Assembly: GCF_024362695.1 (NCBI RefSeq)
Contig: NC_065417.1
Location: 3,465,001 to 3,529,000 of the forward strand
Reading direction: 5' to 3'
Source of the DNA: Pectinophora gossypiella
Lineage: Eukaryota > Arthropoda > Insecta > Lepidoptera > Gelechiidae
DNA: 64,000 nt
Shown here one piece after another: positions 9,531 through 20,111 of the stretch. Below the pieces are notes generated by a model that saw only the letters and a list, made by a program, of their open reading frames with translations, was not told where the DNA came from and made no database searches. A program made the translations under genes and the position numbers. Numbering within the stretch: position 1 is the first letter of the stretch; each line of letters opens with the position of its first letter.

Positions 9531-10005
9531 AAAATATGGAATTGCTTAGTTCCAAATACTTCCAATTCCATAATGGTATTGGATATTTTGGAAATTTATT
9601 ACCTAAGGGACTAATTGGCAGTAGTAATACTTGTTCGTAATTTGAGTTGTGTTTGAGCTTGGTTTATGGGTTTGTCTGGGTTGTATGAACGTCTACTTTG
9701 CTTTAGTTTAGCTTAAGTGATTGCTACTTAGCTGTGAATATTCGTGATGTGGAAGGAAACAAAAGACGTATCATCTTCTACTTTTTTAATCCTATTATCC
9801 CCTGTTGGGATATAGGAGGCGAAAGAAGCATTTAAATATGTTCTTTGATTTTATGTACTTAATAACATCTTTCTGCTGTTCCGTGTAAAATAGAAAGATA
9901 GATAAAAATATTTCGCAATAAAATATTATACTGAAGACTTATTCATTTTTTTCTGAGAAGTTATTTAGAACACTGTCTGCCGTCGTCTATTTTTCCAACT
10001 CGTTG
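9531..10005. other. Intergenic, no gene seen
   Basis: This is AT-rich DNA. CCCCTGTTGGGATATAGGAGG near 9798 may be a fragment of an interspersed repeat. Nothing else is recognisable. Confidence 0.4.
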
Positions 10006-10130
10006 TAATCTGGGAGTCTTCAAGGCTAGAGTGAATAGGCTATTTGCTAGGTAAGTTTTATCCACCCTAGATCACATTGCCACTTACCATCAGGTGAGAT
10101 TGTGGTCAAACGCGAGCTTATTTCGTTCTA
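10006..10130 (+). mobile_element. LINE 3' end, 'TACCATCAGGTGAGAT' family
   Basis: It contains GGGAGTCTTCAAGGCTAGAG, then TTACCATCAGGTGAGATTGT. Matching tails occur at 21645-21757 (minus) and 54590-55040 (plus, split by a SINE). The translation G-V-F-K-A-R-V-N-R is typical of the C-terminal end of LINE ORF2. Similarity to CR1-like elements is a guess. Confidence 0.55.
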
Positions 10131-10204
10131 TATTTTGTTGAAAACATTGACAACCTTCATAGTTGGTATAACTAATGCTAATAATATATATTTTATAATT
10201 ACCA

Positions 10205-10360
10205 AAAAGGTGTGCTCACGTGCCCTCATTGTGCGCGGGAGTTCACTGTAAAGATAGGCTACATGAGCCATCTTCGGGCGCATCAGCGTCGTGCCGACAA
10301 GGAGTCGAAGTGGTCGCCATGGCCGAAATCGGTCGGAGATCACCATCATCATCATCAATT
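10205..10360 (+). pseudogene. LINE ORF C-terminal C2H2 zinc finger
   Basis: The frame reads LTCPHCAREFTVKIGYMSHL then RAHQRR, a C-x2-C-x12-H-x4-H finger. It then runs into a (CAT)n tail that translates as a His run. No upstream ATG, promoter or further fingers are present. Single terminal fingers followed by a simple-repeat tail are typical of some non-LTR retrotransposon ORFs, so I read this as a truncated LINE and not a transcription factor. Confidence 0.6.
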
Positions 10361-10413
10361 AATGCTGCGTATTAATTTACTGTTGCCTAATTCATTTACC
10401 TAATATATCATAA

Positions 10414-10934
10414 CTAGCTTTTGCCCGCGACTTCGTCCGCGTAGCTTGTTATAAAAGAGAGATCTTTGTGTGTGTGTCTAAATTATGCAGTTTAAATTTT
10501 TTCATACAACTTTTATTTCCCGCTAACTCCCATTTTTTCAAAATACAGCCATAACTAAACTTTATATTTACTAAGGTATACATTCATGCTAGATTGAAAA
10601 CATCTATCTTACGCGGTTTCCATTTTTTCATACAAATGTTTCTTTCCGCTAACTCCCGTTCCCGTGGGAATTTTGCAATATCCTGTTGCAACTAAGCTTT
10701 AAGTTAACTAAGGTACCTGCATGCCAAATTTCAAGCGTCTAACTTAAGCGGTTTAGATTTTTCATACAAAAGGATTTTCCCGCTAATTCCCGTTCCCGTG
10801 AGAATTCCGGGAATTCCTTTCTTAGTGCACCTCTACGGTACCTAAGCTACGTCCCATCCAAATTTCAAGTGCCTACGTTTAGCCGTTTAGGCTGTGGGTT
10901 GATATGTCAGTCAGTCAGTTTCTCCTTTTATATA
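10414..10934 (-). mobile_element. Non-autonomous Helitron-like element 2
   Basis: It is the reverse-oriented relative of the 3541-3961 element. CTAG at 10414-10417 and the hairpin GCCCGCGACTTCGTCCGCG form the 3' terminus, and TTTCTCCTTTTATATA marks the other end. It is about 100 bp longer than copy 1 internally. Confidence 0.65.
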
Positions 10935-12144
10935 CTTATTTAGATTTGCATATTTGTGTACTCTACTTTATATATAACATTTTCTAATAGTTGAAATCCA
11001 CTCAATATGTTTTAAATTATATTTATAATTATAGTCTGTGCAATCCGACACACAAACACATTACGTACTTTTTTTTATAAACACAAGTATAATATAAATG
11101 TGTAACTGAACTTGCAAATGCACGTATAAAAGTTTATCAACAGATAATCAGGTTTAGCTTTGTCCTAGCGATAGGGTAGGCGCACCTGCCATCGCCTCGA
11201 AGGCATAACTTGCACATTAATTGTAAGCAATTTACATTCAAAACGCTAACAACAATATGTCTGTCTATCTATCCGTTTTAAGGGCCTCCTGTCCATCTAA
11301 AAAGTCACTAGCAACCTTACAAGTGTGCTTTAACCGTTGGCATTTAATACTATTGTTTATTTTTGCTGTTTGTCGACAAATGTCTATAAATTTGTTATTG
11401 TCGACCGCTGACATTTGTCGTTACGACATCAGTATCGCTTTCCTTCCTTTAAAAACTTGATACAAGTAAATTACATTGAAGTATTTAAAGTGTTGTAATG
11501 CAAAATTTTATAGTATCAAATAATTGTAATCGTTATTAACTTAGACGGCAATTGCTGCATAGCTCACAATTATTGGTGCACTGAAAATGCCTTTGGGTTA
11601 TTACTGGCCTAACAAGGAAGCACATTGTAGCAAGAATGCGTGACTAAATAAACATAGCGATACAATTATAAATTATCTGGACAAAGCAAAAAGGGCCAGA
11701 CTACGCCGGTATATTCTTTGGATAAATTCAAGTGTGCCCGTAATTGGTGCCGCCACCCTAAGGCGGTGGTAGTTTTAGAAAATTATTATTTGAATTTTAT
11801 TTGCATCGAACAGTAACAAATTGGTGTATTGTGAAACTTTATTTATTGTGTTTGTATCGGGAGGAGAATGCATTATAAGTATTTTATTTTAAGAATAAAA
11901 CTTTGTAGGTAATTCTTACTTAGTAATTTTATAAGTACTTAAGAACATCGTAATCGTATAAAATACCGGTATATTTATTGTTCAAGAAATCGATAAGCTT
12001 ATTACTTACTAATAATCACGATAGGGCTCCCATAACACCAGCGCCGCGGCCCATGCTAAGCACGTGTCACGCCATTATGCTGAGGGCGATCCTTTTTTGT
12101 TTTGGACGTCCTCCACAATGGCTTCGATTCTAGCAAACAGTTAG
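10935..12144. other. Intergenic, mostly unique AT-rich
   Basis: I found no repeat family or gene. The plus-strand frame at 11257-11460 lacks codon bias or recognisable motifs. Confidence 0.45.
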
Positions 12145-12268
12145 TCAGTTAGACAGTAAGTTATACTTGTCGATTACCCGTCCTTTTCTTTTTCAGCGGA
12201 TAAGAAAGTGACAGGTATAACTTAAAATAAAAATCAGATGGTGTCTACAGGAATCAGCACCAAAAGTA
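12145..12268. mobile_element. MITE-D, one half
   Basis: GATTACCCGTCCTTTTC, GGATAAGAAAGTGACAGGTA and GGTGTCTACAGGAATCAGC match one terminal inverted repeat of the full MITE-D at 16149-16548. The other half is missing. Confidence 0.65.
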
Positions 12269-12464
12269 TTATGGGTTTGCGTTTGACCAACTGATGGTAG
12301 TCTTGAAATAGCCTAAGGTGGAACGCGTTTACCTAGCAAAACTTATTCACTCTAACTCTTGTCTTGATAACAAGATTGTAATAGATCTCATTAGCTTCAT
12401 CACAACACATACATCTGGTAATTTAAAGTACCATTTTCATCGAGTTAATTTATCTTAAGTGCAG

Positions 12465-12560
12465 TCTTCACTAACACAGTCGGCTCGAATATTACGTATC
12501 TTGCGATGGATGTACCTATGACTACCCTAATTGAGATATAGTCGTGTTTATGTTATGTTA
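12465..12560 (+). repeat. SINE-D 3' fragment
   Basis: CTTGCGATGGATGTACCTAT, then GACTACCCTAATTGAGATAT and TTATGTTATGTTATC, match the SINE-D body and tail. Confidence 0.65.
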
Positions 12561-13180
12561 TCGTTATTTTTTATTATTTCTTTTATTTGTTATTATTTCG
12601 ATGTTAATATCCACTGGATCAACAAATGTTACTTCCCTATTTCAAACTTCTAAATTATTATAAAAAAAAAGTAATTTTGAAAATATTCCCTGTTATAAGT
12701 AAGTTAAAACATTCCCTTTTAAATGTTACGTACTCGTAAAGCTATCTTTAAAAACTAACAACTTTACACACACAATAACCTTAGTAACACGATATTATGG
12801 TGCTAAAGTACAAAATGTCACTAGTCATATTTACTATGCTGTTTACTATTTATTATTCAAAAAGCTATTGCATTTAAATAAGTATTGGACCAATTAACTT
12901 CTGGACAGTCATTATGCCATTTACCCCATCAATCCAAGTGTCGCGCGGTGCGTAAAATGGCAACACTGAACAACACTTTATGTGCAAAACAGTTTAATAG
13001 TGCGAATTTTACGCTAAGGTGGTGTTATGAAGTAAAACGGTATATACTACCAGTTGTGTAGCTTTACAAAACTGAAGCAGTACTGACAATATTTATCTAC
13101 ATACACCAGTTAGTAAACCACGTCGAAGTAGAGAAAATCATAATTCTTCAAAAAATAGTATTTAAATATAAAATACGAAC
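12561..13180. other. Intergenic, no gene seen
   Basis: This is AT-rich DNA. A region near 12945-13045 (TCGCGCGGTGCGTAAAATGG) is slightly richer in GC but not repeated in the window. Confidence 0.4.
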
Positions 13181-13351
13181 TGGGGCTCTAAAAGGGCCAC
13201 ATTGAAGCAATTCATCTAAAAAAAACAATATTTTAATGTATCGTATGTGCATAATGCATATAAAAGTTAGCACTGCAATGTCAACAAAATGACAAATAGC
13301 AATATTGCTTTTTGAGATGAATTGCTTCAATATGGCCGTTTTAGACTCCCT
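13181..13351. mobile_element. MITE-E copy, diverged
   Basis: The inner repeats AGGGCCACATTGAAGCAATT and GAATTGCTTCAATATGGCC oppose each other across about 130 bp. The outer C/G runs have decayed. Confidence 0.65.
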
Positions 13352-13619
13352 AAATTTGAAGTTACCTGGCCGTGTCGCAACAAAAAGTGTTAAATGCTAT
13401 AAACAAGATGTTCTTTGGTCGAATTCTAGTCTAATATCACATGATCGGGATAATAACTGGCGCCTGCGCGTGTGGTAACACCAAATAGATATGGTTTCTC
13501 ATGTCCTAATTATTTATTTATTTAATATTTTATTGTACACAGAAACAATGACATGAAGACAAGACGATTACACACAAAACAGACAAGCGGTTCAGCTAAT
13601 TTCTGTTATATATTTTTGT

Positions 13620-13800
13620 ACTTCGTATCAACAGTGGCTACAATTTGTAACTTTGCCATCTCATTGGGGATTATATACAGGATGTTAGTGACATAGTAAC
13701 AAAAACTTTGAGGGATGATTCAGGCCATGATTCTGAGTTGATATCAAGTGGAATTTCTTGTCGGAAAATTCATGAAATTGTTTTTGTTTTTTTTAATTAT
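13620..13800 (+). mobile_element. SINE-F fragment next to half of a foldback-H element
   Basis: Positions 13620-13662 match SINE-F (CTTCGTATCAACAGTGGCTA). Positions 13676-13800 match the left arm of foldback H, from ACAGGATGTTAGTGACATAG through CTGAGTTGATATCAAGTGGA. The H right arm is absent. Confidence 0.6.
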
Positions 13801-14235
13801 GTTCACTTGATTTTTTCGTATATTATGTAGCTACCACACCGTTTTAATATATCTGTTGCGAGGCATATTTTATTGTTATTGGAAATTGAAACTGGATGGG
13901 AGTAATTTGAAGACTACATTTTTATACATACACCTTGTTATTAATAAATTAACAAGACTAGTCGTCGTCCACTACTATATACGTACTTAATGAATTTGAA
14001 GCGAGAGAAGAATTTGCTTTATTAATTTTTAATACCATTTTTTATGTTGCAAACTCATTCTTGTGGTGGTAAGCAATCAATTAAAACTTTATTGCACAAA
14101 AACGGAACATAAAACTTACACATAGATAATAAAACGAGTTTTATATAGAAGGGTGACCTTAGTGCTCTACGGAAATTTCTTTCATTAACCGTGAGAAGAA
14201 AAAATGCAGCCACTCTTGATAGGAAGTCCTGAGAT
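13801..14235. other. Intergenic, no gene seen
   Basis: This is AT-rich, with no recognised repeat or coding signal. Confidence 0.4.
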
Positions 14236-14342
14236 GAGTCATCTTAAAAGGGATATTGCAGTTTGACATTTCCGCATATAAAAGTAATGCGCAATATCAA
14301 CTTGCTTATTAGATGCATCGCTTCCATGTGGCCTTTTTACAC
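14236..14342. mobile_element. MITE-E copy, degenerate
   Basis: It retains ATTGCAGTTTGACATTTCCG, CATATAAAAGTAATGCGCAA and GCTTCCATGTGGCC in MITE-E order. The termini are decayed. Confidence 0.55.
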
Positions 14343-14390
14343 ACACAAATCCTGGTATCATCAATACGGATCATGTTTTTTTTTTAAGGT

Positions 14391-14466
14391 CATCATCATC
14401 ATCACCATCCCATTAAAGTCCCCACTGCTGGGGCACGGGCCTTCCCTATGGATGGATAGGGAGGTA
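14391..14466 (-). repeat. SINE-B 3' fragment
   Basis: The (CATCAT)n run followed by CCCCACTGCTGGGGCACGGG and CTTCCCTATGGATGGATAGG is the reverse complement of the SINE-B 3' end and (GAT)n tail. Confidence 0.8.
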
Positions 14467-14690
14467 GTATAGCAATATATGTACACCCACTTCTCGCCAG
14501 CTATGTTTAAGTCGCATGTAGGTAATAACGAGCCCAATGCCTTTAAACAGGAGAAATCCTGGACACCACATGATACCAATTATCTATGATCCAAACAGGA
14601 ATACTTACTTCAAACTAATAGAGTCGAACTCAGTGCTTAAAGTCCGAGCTGGCATTCGATCCCGCGACACTACGACGTAATTCATGAGCC
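14467..14690 (-). repeat. SINE-E (tRNA-like), near full
   Basis: The minus strand has a B-box-like GGGATCGAATGCC. The other end has TACACCCACTTCTCGCCAGC and GTTTAAGTCGCATGTAGG. Copies lie at 17503-17760 and 33120-33242. Confidence 0.6.
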
Positions 14691-14702
14691 CTTCACCATC
14701 AT

Positions 14703-15016
14703 CTACCTAGCATTATCCCGTTTTTCACAAGGTCTTCTTACCTAACCTGAAGATTTGACAGGTCCAGGTTTTTACAGAAGCGACTGCCTGTCTGACCTTT
14801 CAACCCGCGAAGGGAAAACCAGCCCAATACAGGTTAGGTCACATACCTCCGAAAATCCATTTCTCGGGTATGTGTTTCCTCACGATGTATTTCATCACCG
14901 ATGAGCACGTGATAATCATTTTTTGACCCAAGCATGAAATCGAAAACAAATTCGACAGTCATTTGGTTTAGGCCTGTGCTGGATTCGAATCTGCGACCTC
15001 AAAGTGAGAGACAAAC
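14703..15016 (-). repeat. SINE-C (tRNA-like)
   Basis: On the minus strand the copy runs from a B box (CAGATTCGAATCCAGCAC), through ATCACGTGCTCAT, to GACAGGCAGTCGCTTCTGTA and TCTTCAGGTTAGGTAAGAAG. The A-box end is truncated. Confidence 0.75.
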
Positions 15017-15490
15017 CAACCACCAGAAGAGACCTCATTAAACATTTCACAAATTTCATAATATTAGCTATCGAATTAGTAACGCCAATTAAAGTCAAAT
15101 TATCTAGACTATTCAAACAAATTGCGTCTTAAAACGACATACATTGTTGGTTCAGTATGACAATTGAGTATACCTTCTGGTTGTCATTGGGTAATCGATG
15201 TCAAATAAACTAGATACGAGAGAGCCAATAACGTCTGCCAGGTTATCGGCCACAGGATAAATAAAAGAGTAAGGTGGTAACGAAGATGTAGAGTATATTA
15301 CTGGAAGTGGTCTACTAAAATATATTATTGTAAAACTTTACTTACATTAAAACTATAGCCACTAAACTAATAACCTAAATATCAATTTTCCCTGCGGATA
15401 AGCTTTTATAAATTATACGGAGTTTTTTTTTAATAATAGGTAATTTATTTAAGATAAAAAAAAACCCGAAAAAAATGGCTGCCTGCTTGA
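15017..15490. other. Intergenic, no gene seen
   Basis: This is AT-rich. Nothing recognisable was seen on either strand. Confidence 0.4.
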
Positions 15491-15726
15491 AACGGGACTG
15501 AGCTGGACATGTTGCCCGAATGCCCGATGACCTCTGAGCCAAAAAATCTACAGACTGAGTTCCCGCAAATGCTGTCAGACGTCGGGGAAGGGCGAAAAAG
15601 ATGGCGCGACGAGTTAGACCGCTTTTTGAAACGGTGGCATGAACAAGCTGGGGACAGGGAGGAAGAAGGGAAGAGAGGCCTTTGCCCTGCAGTGGGACAT
15701 CGAGGGCTATTAATAATAATAATTTA
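15491..15726 (+). pseudogene. LINE ORF2 C-terminus, broken
   Basis: One frame reads RKRWRDELDRFLKRWHEQAG and then DREEEGKRG, the W-x-D-x-L and E-W-K/R-R-G region seen at the end of many insect non-LTR ORF2 proteins. Upstream, GGACATGTTGCCCGAATGCC reads as the G-H-V-A-R-M motif in a different frame, so at least one frameshift is present. It ends with CCCTGCAGTGGGACATCG and an (ATA)n tail. Confidence 0.7.
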
Positions 15727-16148
15727 AGATTAACATTTAATTAGGTAAGTCAGTTATAGTTTTAAAACAAAAACTATTTTAGTGTTACCATTGTCATACT
15801 TCTTTCATTTTACGTACCTTTTGCAAAACCTTTTGAGATAGTGAATAGTCTTAGATATCTCCTGCCATTTCCAGTCACAATGTACACTACTACGTCACAG
15901 CGTTTCAGGTACAGTCGGCAAAAAAAGTACAAACATCGCCACCGCGCACATGGCGCAGTTACGTCGGCTGTTGCACTTTGTTTTGTTCTACGAGACATCT
16001 AGTAACTGCTAATCGGTGGTATGCTAGTGTGGAGAGCATAAGTTTCATTTTTTAATAAGGTAACATTATTTTTTTTATTATTATTAATTTATTTCCTCTA
16101 GTTTGGGAGTTCAGAGGTCTTTACCTTGAGTAAAATTGATACTGCCAC
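15727..16148. other. Intergenic, no gene seen
   Basis: No recognised repeat or coding signal beyond AT-rich runs. Confidence 0.4.
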
Positions 16149-16548
16149 ACATTGGTGCTGATTCCTGTAAACACCATCTAATTTTATTTTATGGTACACC
16201 TGTCATTTTCTTATCCGCCGAAAAGGAAAGGGACGCGTAATCGACAAGCATAAAATTTATGGATCACACGTCAATTTTAGGCACGACTCTAAAACAACCG
16301 CCTAAAAATTTTACATTGATCAATAACCCGACCTAATTAAGTTGACAGCACACATCAAAGGGTTTGCAATAGTTTGCATACCAATAAGATACCTCTTTGA
16401 TTCGTTCGGATTATTCATTCATCCACTCATTCCTTTTAAAATTAATAGTTGTTAATCATCCGTCCCTTTCCTTATCGGCGGATAATAAAATGACGGGTAT
16501 AACTTAAAATAAAATAAGGAGGTGTCCGCAGGAATCGGGGCCATTGTC
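16149..16548. mobile_element. MITE-D, full foldback copy
   Basis: Long terminal inverted repeats of about 90 bp face each other, from GGTGCTGATTCCTGTAAACA and TTATCCGCCGAAAAGGAAAG to the opposing CTTTCCTTATCGGCGGATAA and GTGTCCGCAGGAATCGGGGC. The core is about 200 bp, with no ORF. Confidence 0.75.
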
Positions 16549-16621
16549 TAATATTTAAGTTGTAACTACCTGCCTGTATTAGGTTATTATATGTATATTA
16601 TATATTTTTTTTATTATTATT

Positions 16622-16785
16622 TATCTTAAGTGCAATGGGCTCGATACGTTAGATCAGTTTGATAGGTGGGGACCTATCAAACTGATCTAACAGAATTCTC
16701 GGTTAGGTGTGGGTACTTAATAATAATTCATCTTGCGTTGGATGCACCTCTGACTACTCCAACTGAAAAGTCGTGAGTTTATGTC
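16622..16785 (+). repeat. SINE-D copy carrying a perfect hairpin
   Basis: It matches SINE-D (AATTCTCGGTTAGGTGTGGG, TTGCGTTGGATGCACCTCTG). Its upstream part has been converted to a perfect inverted repeat, listed separately. Confidence 0.65.
16648..16691. repeat. Perfect 20-bp stem, 4-base loop
   Basis: GTTAGATCAGTTTGATAGGT at 16648-16667 is exactly complementary to 16672-16691, with loop GGGG. Other SINE-D copies lack this symmetry, which suggests a local template-switch event and not an ancestral feature. Confidence 0.9.
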
Positions 16786-16933
16786 ATTCCGTCCCAAAAG
16801 TATGGAACAGAAAATAATTAAAAAAAAGCAAAAAATATCATGAATTTTCCGACTGAAAATTCCACTTGATATCAACTCAGAATCATGGTCTGAATCATCC
16901 CTCTCAGTATTCGTCACTAACGCCCTGTATATA
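16786..16933. mobile_element. Foldback H, right half
   Basis: It runs from CCGTCCCAAAAGTATGGAAC through TTCCACTTGATATCAACTCA to GTCACTAACGCCCTGTATA. It matches the right arm of the complete elements at 46.9-47.4 kb. Confidence 0.7.
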
Positions 16934-17354
16934 AAATCCTTCTTTACAGTATAAAAAGTGCCTCTCCGCACTAAGCAACCAACTCTATGACGTTAAAACA
17001 TAAAATTAAAACCTATAGTAAACTATTATACATAGGTACAATAAGTTTGTTAGGTGTTATACTTTTTGCCCTATCGAACCACCTTGACCACAAAGGTGTG
17101 TGACATTAAGTGAAGTTTTGTCGCGTTATTTGTAAAAACCAGTTCATTTGATCCCTGGTTTCTTGGAAGCCAGACCACAGCGGAGTTCTTGGTAACCGGC
17201 AAATGATCGGATCGGAAAAAGTGCCGGCGGAATTATTGTATTATATTCTGTCATTTACTTTCTCATGCGAGTTGGTGATGGTAGAAAATGGTAGGAAGGT
17301 AAACTTAGGTGTATTAAATCTCGGCGGTGAAGAACGTTTCACTATAAAATTACA
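16934..17354. other. Intergenic, no gene seen
   Basis: No recognised repeat. GGTTTCTTGGAAGCCAGACC near 17158 is not repeated in the window. Confidence 0.4.
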
Positions 17355-17364
17355 ATTAAATGGA

Positions 17365-17490
17365 AAGAATTGAATGGAATGGTAGTCGTTATATGAGTCA
17401 TGTCAGGGGCCTTTGGCGGCTCAATAGTAACCCTGACATCAGGGTTGATGAAGTTGAGAATTCACCTCATAACCCACACAATAGAAGAAG
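17365..17490 (+). repeat. SINE-A, 5'-truncated with TSD
   Basis: Only the 3' portion remains (GTCAGGGGCCTTTGGCGGC to CACACAATAGAAGAAG). A perfect 10-bp TSD, ATTAAATGGA, flanks it at 17355-17364 and 17491-17500. Confidence 0.8.
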
Positions 17491-17502
17491 ATTAAATGGA
17501 AT

Positions 17503-17760
17503 CCGTGATAGCTCTGTTCGGGAAATGCGTGACTTACATAGTAATATCAGGGGTTCAAATCCCAACTCGGGCCCCAAACCACTGATTTTGACTTTATGAG
17601 TTTGAATTCATGTATGGATATCATAGATAATTGATATCACGTGATTTCCTGGATTTGTCCCTTTTTTAAGCCAGTGGGTTCGCCCCCTATACCTACATGT
17701 GACTTAAACATAACTGGCGAAAAGTGGGTGTACATATTACTATACAATCTATCCACCCTT
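17503..17760 (+). repeat. SINE-E copy
   Basis: It has a B box (GGGGTTCAAATCCCAACTCG), then GAATTCATGTATGGATATCA and ATGTGACTTAAACATAACTG, then GCGAAAAGTGGGTGTACAT. It matches 14467-14690 in reverse. It abuts the TSD of the SINE-A copy just upstream. Confidence 0.6.
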
Positions 17761-17809
17761 ATGTTATGTATGTTTTGTTGACGATAAAACTTTCATAGAT
17801 ATTATTACT

Positions 17810-18058
17810 CGTTAAAAAGACAGGATCTGTCTCCTGTGTCTGTTTCTTTATACTCTGAACAATACATTGTTTTCGAATTTCTATTTTCATTTTGGCTTCA
17901 AATTGTTAACTGGTTCCCCAAGATACAGGCACCCGCCTAGTTTGTTCAATTTTTAATTTTTATTACTTTGTATGAGCACATAAGTCTAATTGTAAGTGTT
18001 TCTATGTATTTTTTTTTGTGCAATAAAGATTAATATTATTATATTATATTATATTATA
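17810..18058 (+). mobile_element. LINE 3' tail with (TTATA)n end
   Basis: TTTGTGCAATAAAGATTAAT contains a poly-A-signal-like AATAAA and is followed by a TATTA repeat. This arrangement is typical of non-LTR elements with microsatellite tails. The 5' limit is uncertain. Confidence 0.45.
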
Positions 18059-18079
18059 CTTCTGTAGACAACTTTCACG

Positions 18080-18182
18080 TTGTTCTAACAGAAAGCTCGG
18101 TGAGGTGTCGGTTTGTTCATCTTGTGATGAATGTACATCTGACTTTCCCATTTGGGATATAGTCGTGAGCCTATGTTATGTT
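18080..18182 (+). repeat. SINE-D 3' fragment
   Basis: CTAACAGAAAGCTCGGTGAG, then GATATAGTCGTGAGCC and the TTATGTTATG tail. Confidence 0.7.
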
Positions 18183-18280
18183 ATCTGTAGAGGGCGACGC
18201 TTACCTACTCCAACGTTGAATCCCGTGTAAAGAGGCGTAAAATTAAAACATACATACATACACATAAAACATACACAGCT

Positions 18281-18597
18281 TATATACGTCCCACTGCTGG
18301 GCACAGGCCTCCCCTCAATCAACCGGAGGGGGTATGGAGCATACTCCACCACGCTGCTCCACTGCGGGTTGGTGGAGGTGTTTTTTTACGGCTAATAGCC
18401 GGGACCAACGGCTTAACGTGCCCTCCGAAACACGGAATCATCTTACTTTTTCGGACAATTAGGTGATTCAAGCCTGAAAAGTCCTTACCAAACAAAGGAC
18501 AGTCTCACAAAGTGATTTCGACAATGTCCCCATCGGGAATCGAACCCGGACCTCCAGATCGTGAGCCTAATGCTCTAACCACTAGACCACGGAGGCT
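18281..18597 (-). repeat. SINE-G (tRNA-derived), full
   Basis: The minus strand starts with GCCTCCGTGGTCTAGTGG (A box) and B box GGGTTCGATTCCCGATGGGG. It continues with ATGATTCCGTGTTTCGGAGG and ends GAGGCCTGTGCCCAGCAGTG. The head is related to SINE-A but the 3' half is different. Other copies lie at 30208-30521 and 52247-52650. Confidence 0.85.
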
Positions 18598-18638
18598 GTT
18601 AAAAAAACAAAACATGTAAAAAAAATACAGTAAGATAA

Positions 18639-19514
18639 TAAATACTCAATAAGATACTTCCACTATGGCAGGAATACTTTGACGAAAGATCTAAAAGTCT
18701 AGGTATATGGTATAGGACCATACAACCGGAACCTTTAAGTCATCCGTGGATTAATAACTGTTTAAAGAGGAAAGATTTAGTTTTGGCATTGAGGATTCGT
18801 TCTGGGCACATTCCATTAAATAAGTTTGCTCATTTAATGCGAAAAGTTGATTCGATTCGATTCGATTACATATATGTTCAATTTTATTTAATAATAATAT
18901 GTGTGTAAACCTTTGTATTTATTTTTTATCTATTTTTATATTCGTAGTCTCTAACCTATGCCCTAATGCGAAACAGGTACTAGCAGAATAACAGCGCTGC
19001 GACTCGTTCCGCGTTTCCGCAGCAAATGCTGAGCTAGGGCCTAGGGCCTATTTTGGGACGGCAGTACTTAAGTAGATTACTCTTTCTGACTTCTAAGTGG
19101 TTTGTTATTGTTATGTTTCAAACTGTATGTTTTACTGATTGTTTGTAACCTACTTGTACTGTTGTCCCAAATAAACGTATCATCTATCTATCTATCTATC
19201 TATCATTCGCCAAACTGTGTGGAATGTGGCGTGGTAGAAGATGTATACCATATTTTGATGGAGTGTACTCGAAATGAATCCGCGAGGTTCAATTTGTACA
19301 ATACTTCTGATGATTTAAGATATGTTGGAGGATGTAACATTGATTTGGCAAACCCATTATCGAAAAAGGCCAAAGCACTTTATAAATTGGTCAATATAGG
19401 CGTAAACTTAAGATAAGTAATGTAATTTGTTTTTAGTACTCATTTTTGTTGCCTTATAGAGCGACATAGCTTCTGTTTGTGACTAAGCTCTTAAATAAAG
19501 ATTAAAAAAAAAGA
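18639..19514 (+). pseudogene. Non-LTR retrotransposon C-terminus split by an insertion
   Basis: The left part (codons in phase from 18657) reads LPLWQEYFDERSKSLGIWYR and, further on, ALRIRSGHIPLNKF. The right part, from 19207, reads SPNCVECGVVEDVYHILMEC. The C-x2-C...H-x4-C pattern is the usual Cys/His motif at the end of jockey- or I-like ORF2 (RNase H-side tail). The frame closes at a TAA ending 19419, followed by a 3' UTR and poly-A at about 19505-19514. A 350-bp insert separates the halves in the same phase (K-V-D-S / S-P-N-C). Confidence 0.75.
18855..19204 (+). mobile_element. 5'-truncated LINE with (TCTA)n tail nested in LINE pseudogene
   Basis: The insert ends CCCAAATAAACGTATCATC followed by ATCT repeats. 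ATTCG flanks both sides (18850-18854 and 19205-19209), a probable short TSD. The 5' junction has extra GATTC repeats. A similar ending in reverse occurs at 60.97 kb. Confidence 0.65.
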
Positions 19515-20102
19515 AACTTCCACTTTCACTTTCATCACATTCAACCAACTGATTAAACTAACAGACAAAATTCCATCCCTTTTTTAAAACTTTCACTCTT
19601 ATCAGCTCAACCCTTTAGGCGCCGTCGTAAAAACCCACTTTCACCACAACCTGTGTTTACAACCCTACAAAAAAGAAAAAAGTTGCCACCTGAGATTTAA
19701 CAAAAAATATAATAAAAAGAAATTTCTACAAAGGGATGTTTAGGGAGTTTTTGTTGTCGACAATTGTTAACCCTTTGCGGCCGGAAATCTTAGAACACCT
19801 GCATAGAAAGTGAAGGGTTAAGAAAAAAACTCAATGATTTATTTCGGCTGTCTATAATAAACAATCAAGTATCTGGACTGTGAAATTGATAGTGGGAATC
19901 TGTCGGTGGAGTTTATTTTATAAAACCCACCTTGATAAAGCTTTTGTCTATTCATTCTTACCCTTTAATATTTGCAAGAGGTTGAGTTCATTTCATACTT
20001 GATAGTTAATCTTGTGATTGTTTTGTGAAAGCATTGCTCTAATATGGATAAAGTTTGAAGGACATAACTGAAAATTTTAGCCCATTTTCTTTTAAAAAAA
20101 AA
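19515..20102. other. Intergenic with a tiny TTAA-bounded inverted repeat
   Basis: TTAACCCTTTGCGG at 19767 and GTGAAGGGTTAA ending at 19821 bracket 47 bp. This could be a remnant of a TTAA-targeting (piggyBac-like) MITE, but the shared inverted repeat is only about 5-6 bp. Nothing else is visible. Confidence 0.35.
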
Positions 20103-20111
20103 TGTTTTAAT

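Noticed and set aside
10212..10403. C2H2 zinc-finger protein
   Set aside because: It has a single finger with a non-ATG start and a His run from a (CAT)n tail. It fits a LINE C-terminus better than a host transcription factor.
19767..19821. Second piggyBac-type MITE
   Set aside because: The TTAA flanks are present but the inverted match is only about 5-6 bp over a 47-bp core, too little to separate from chance.
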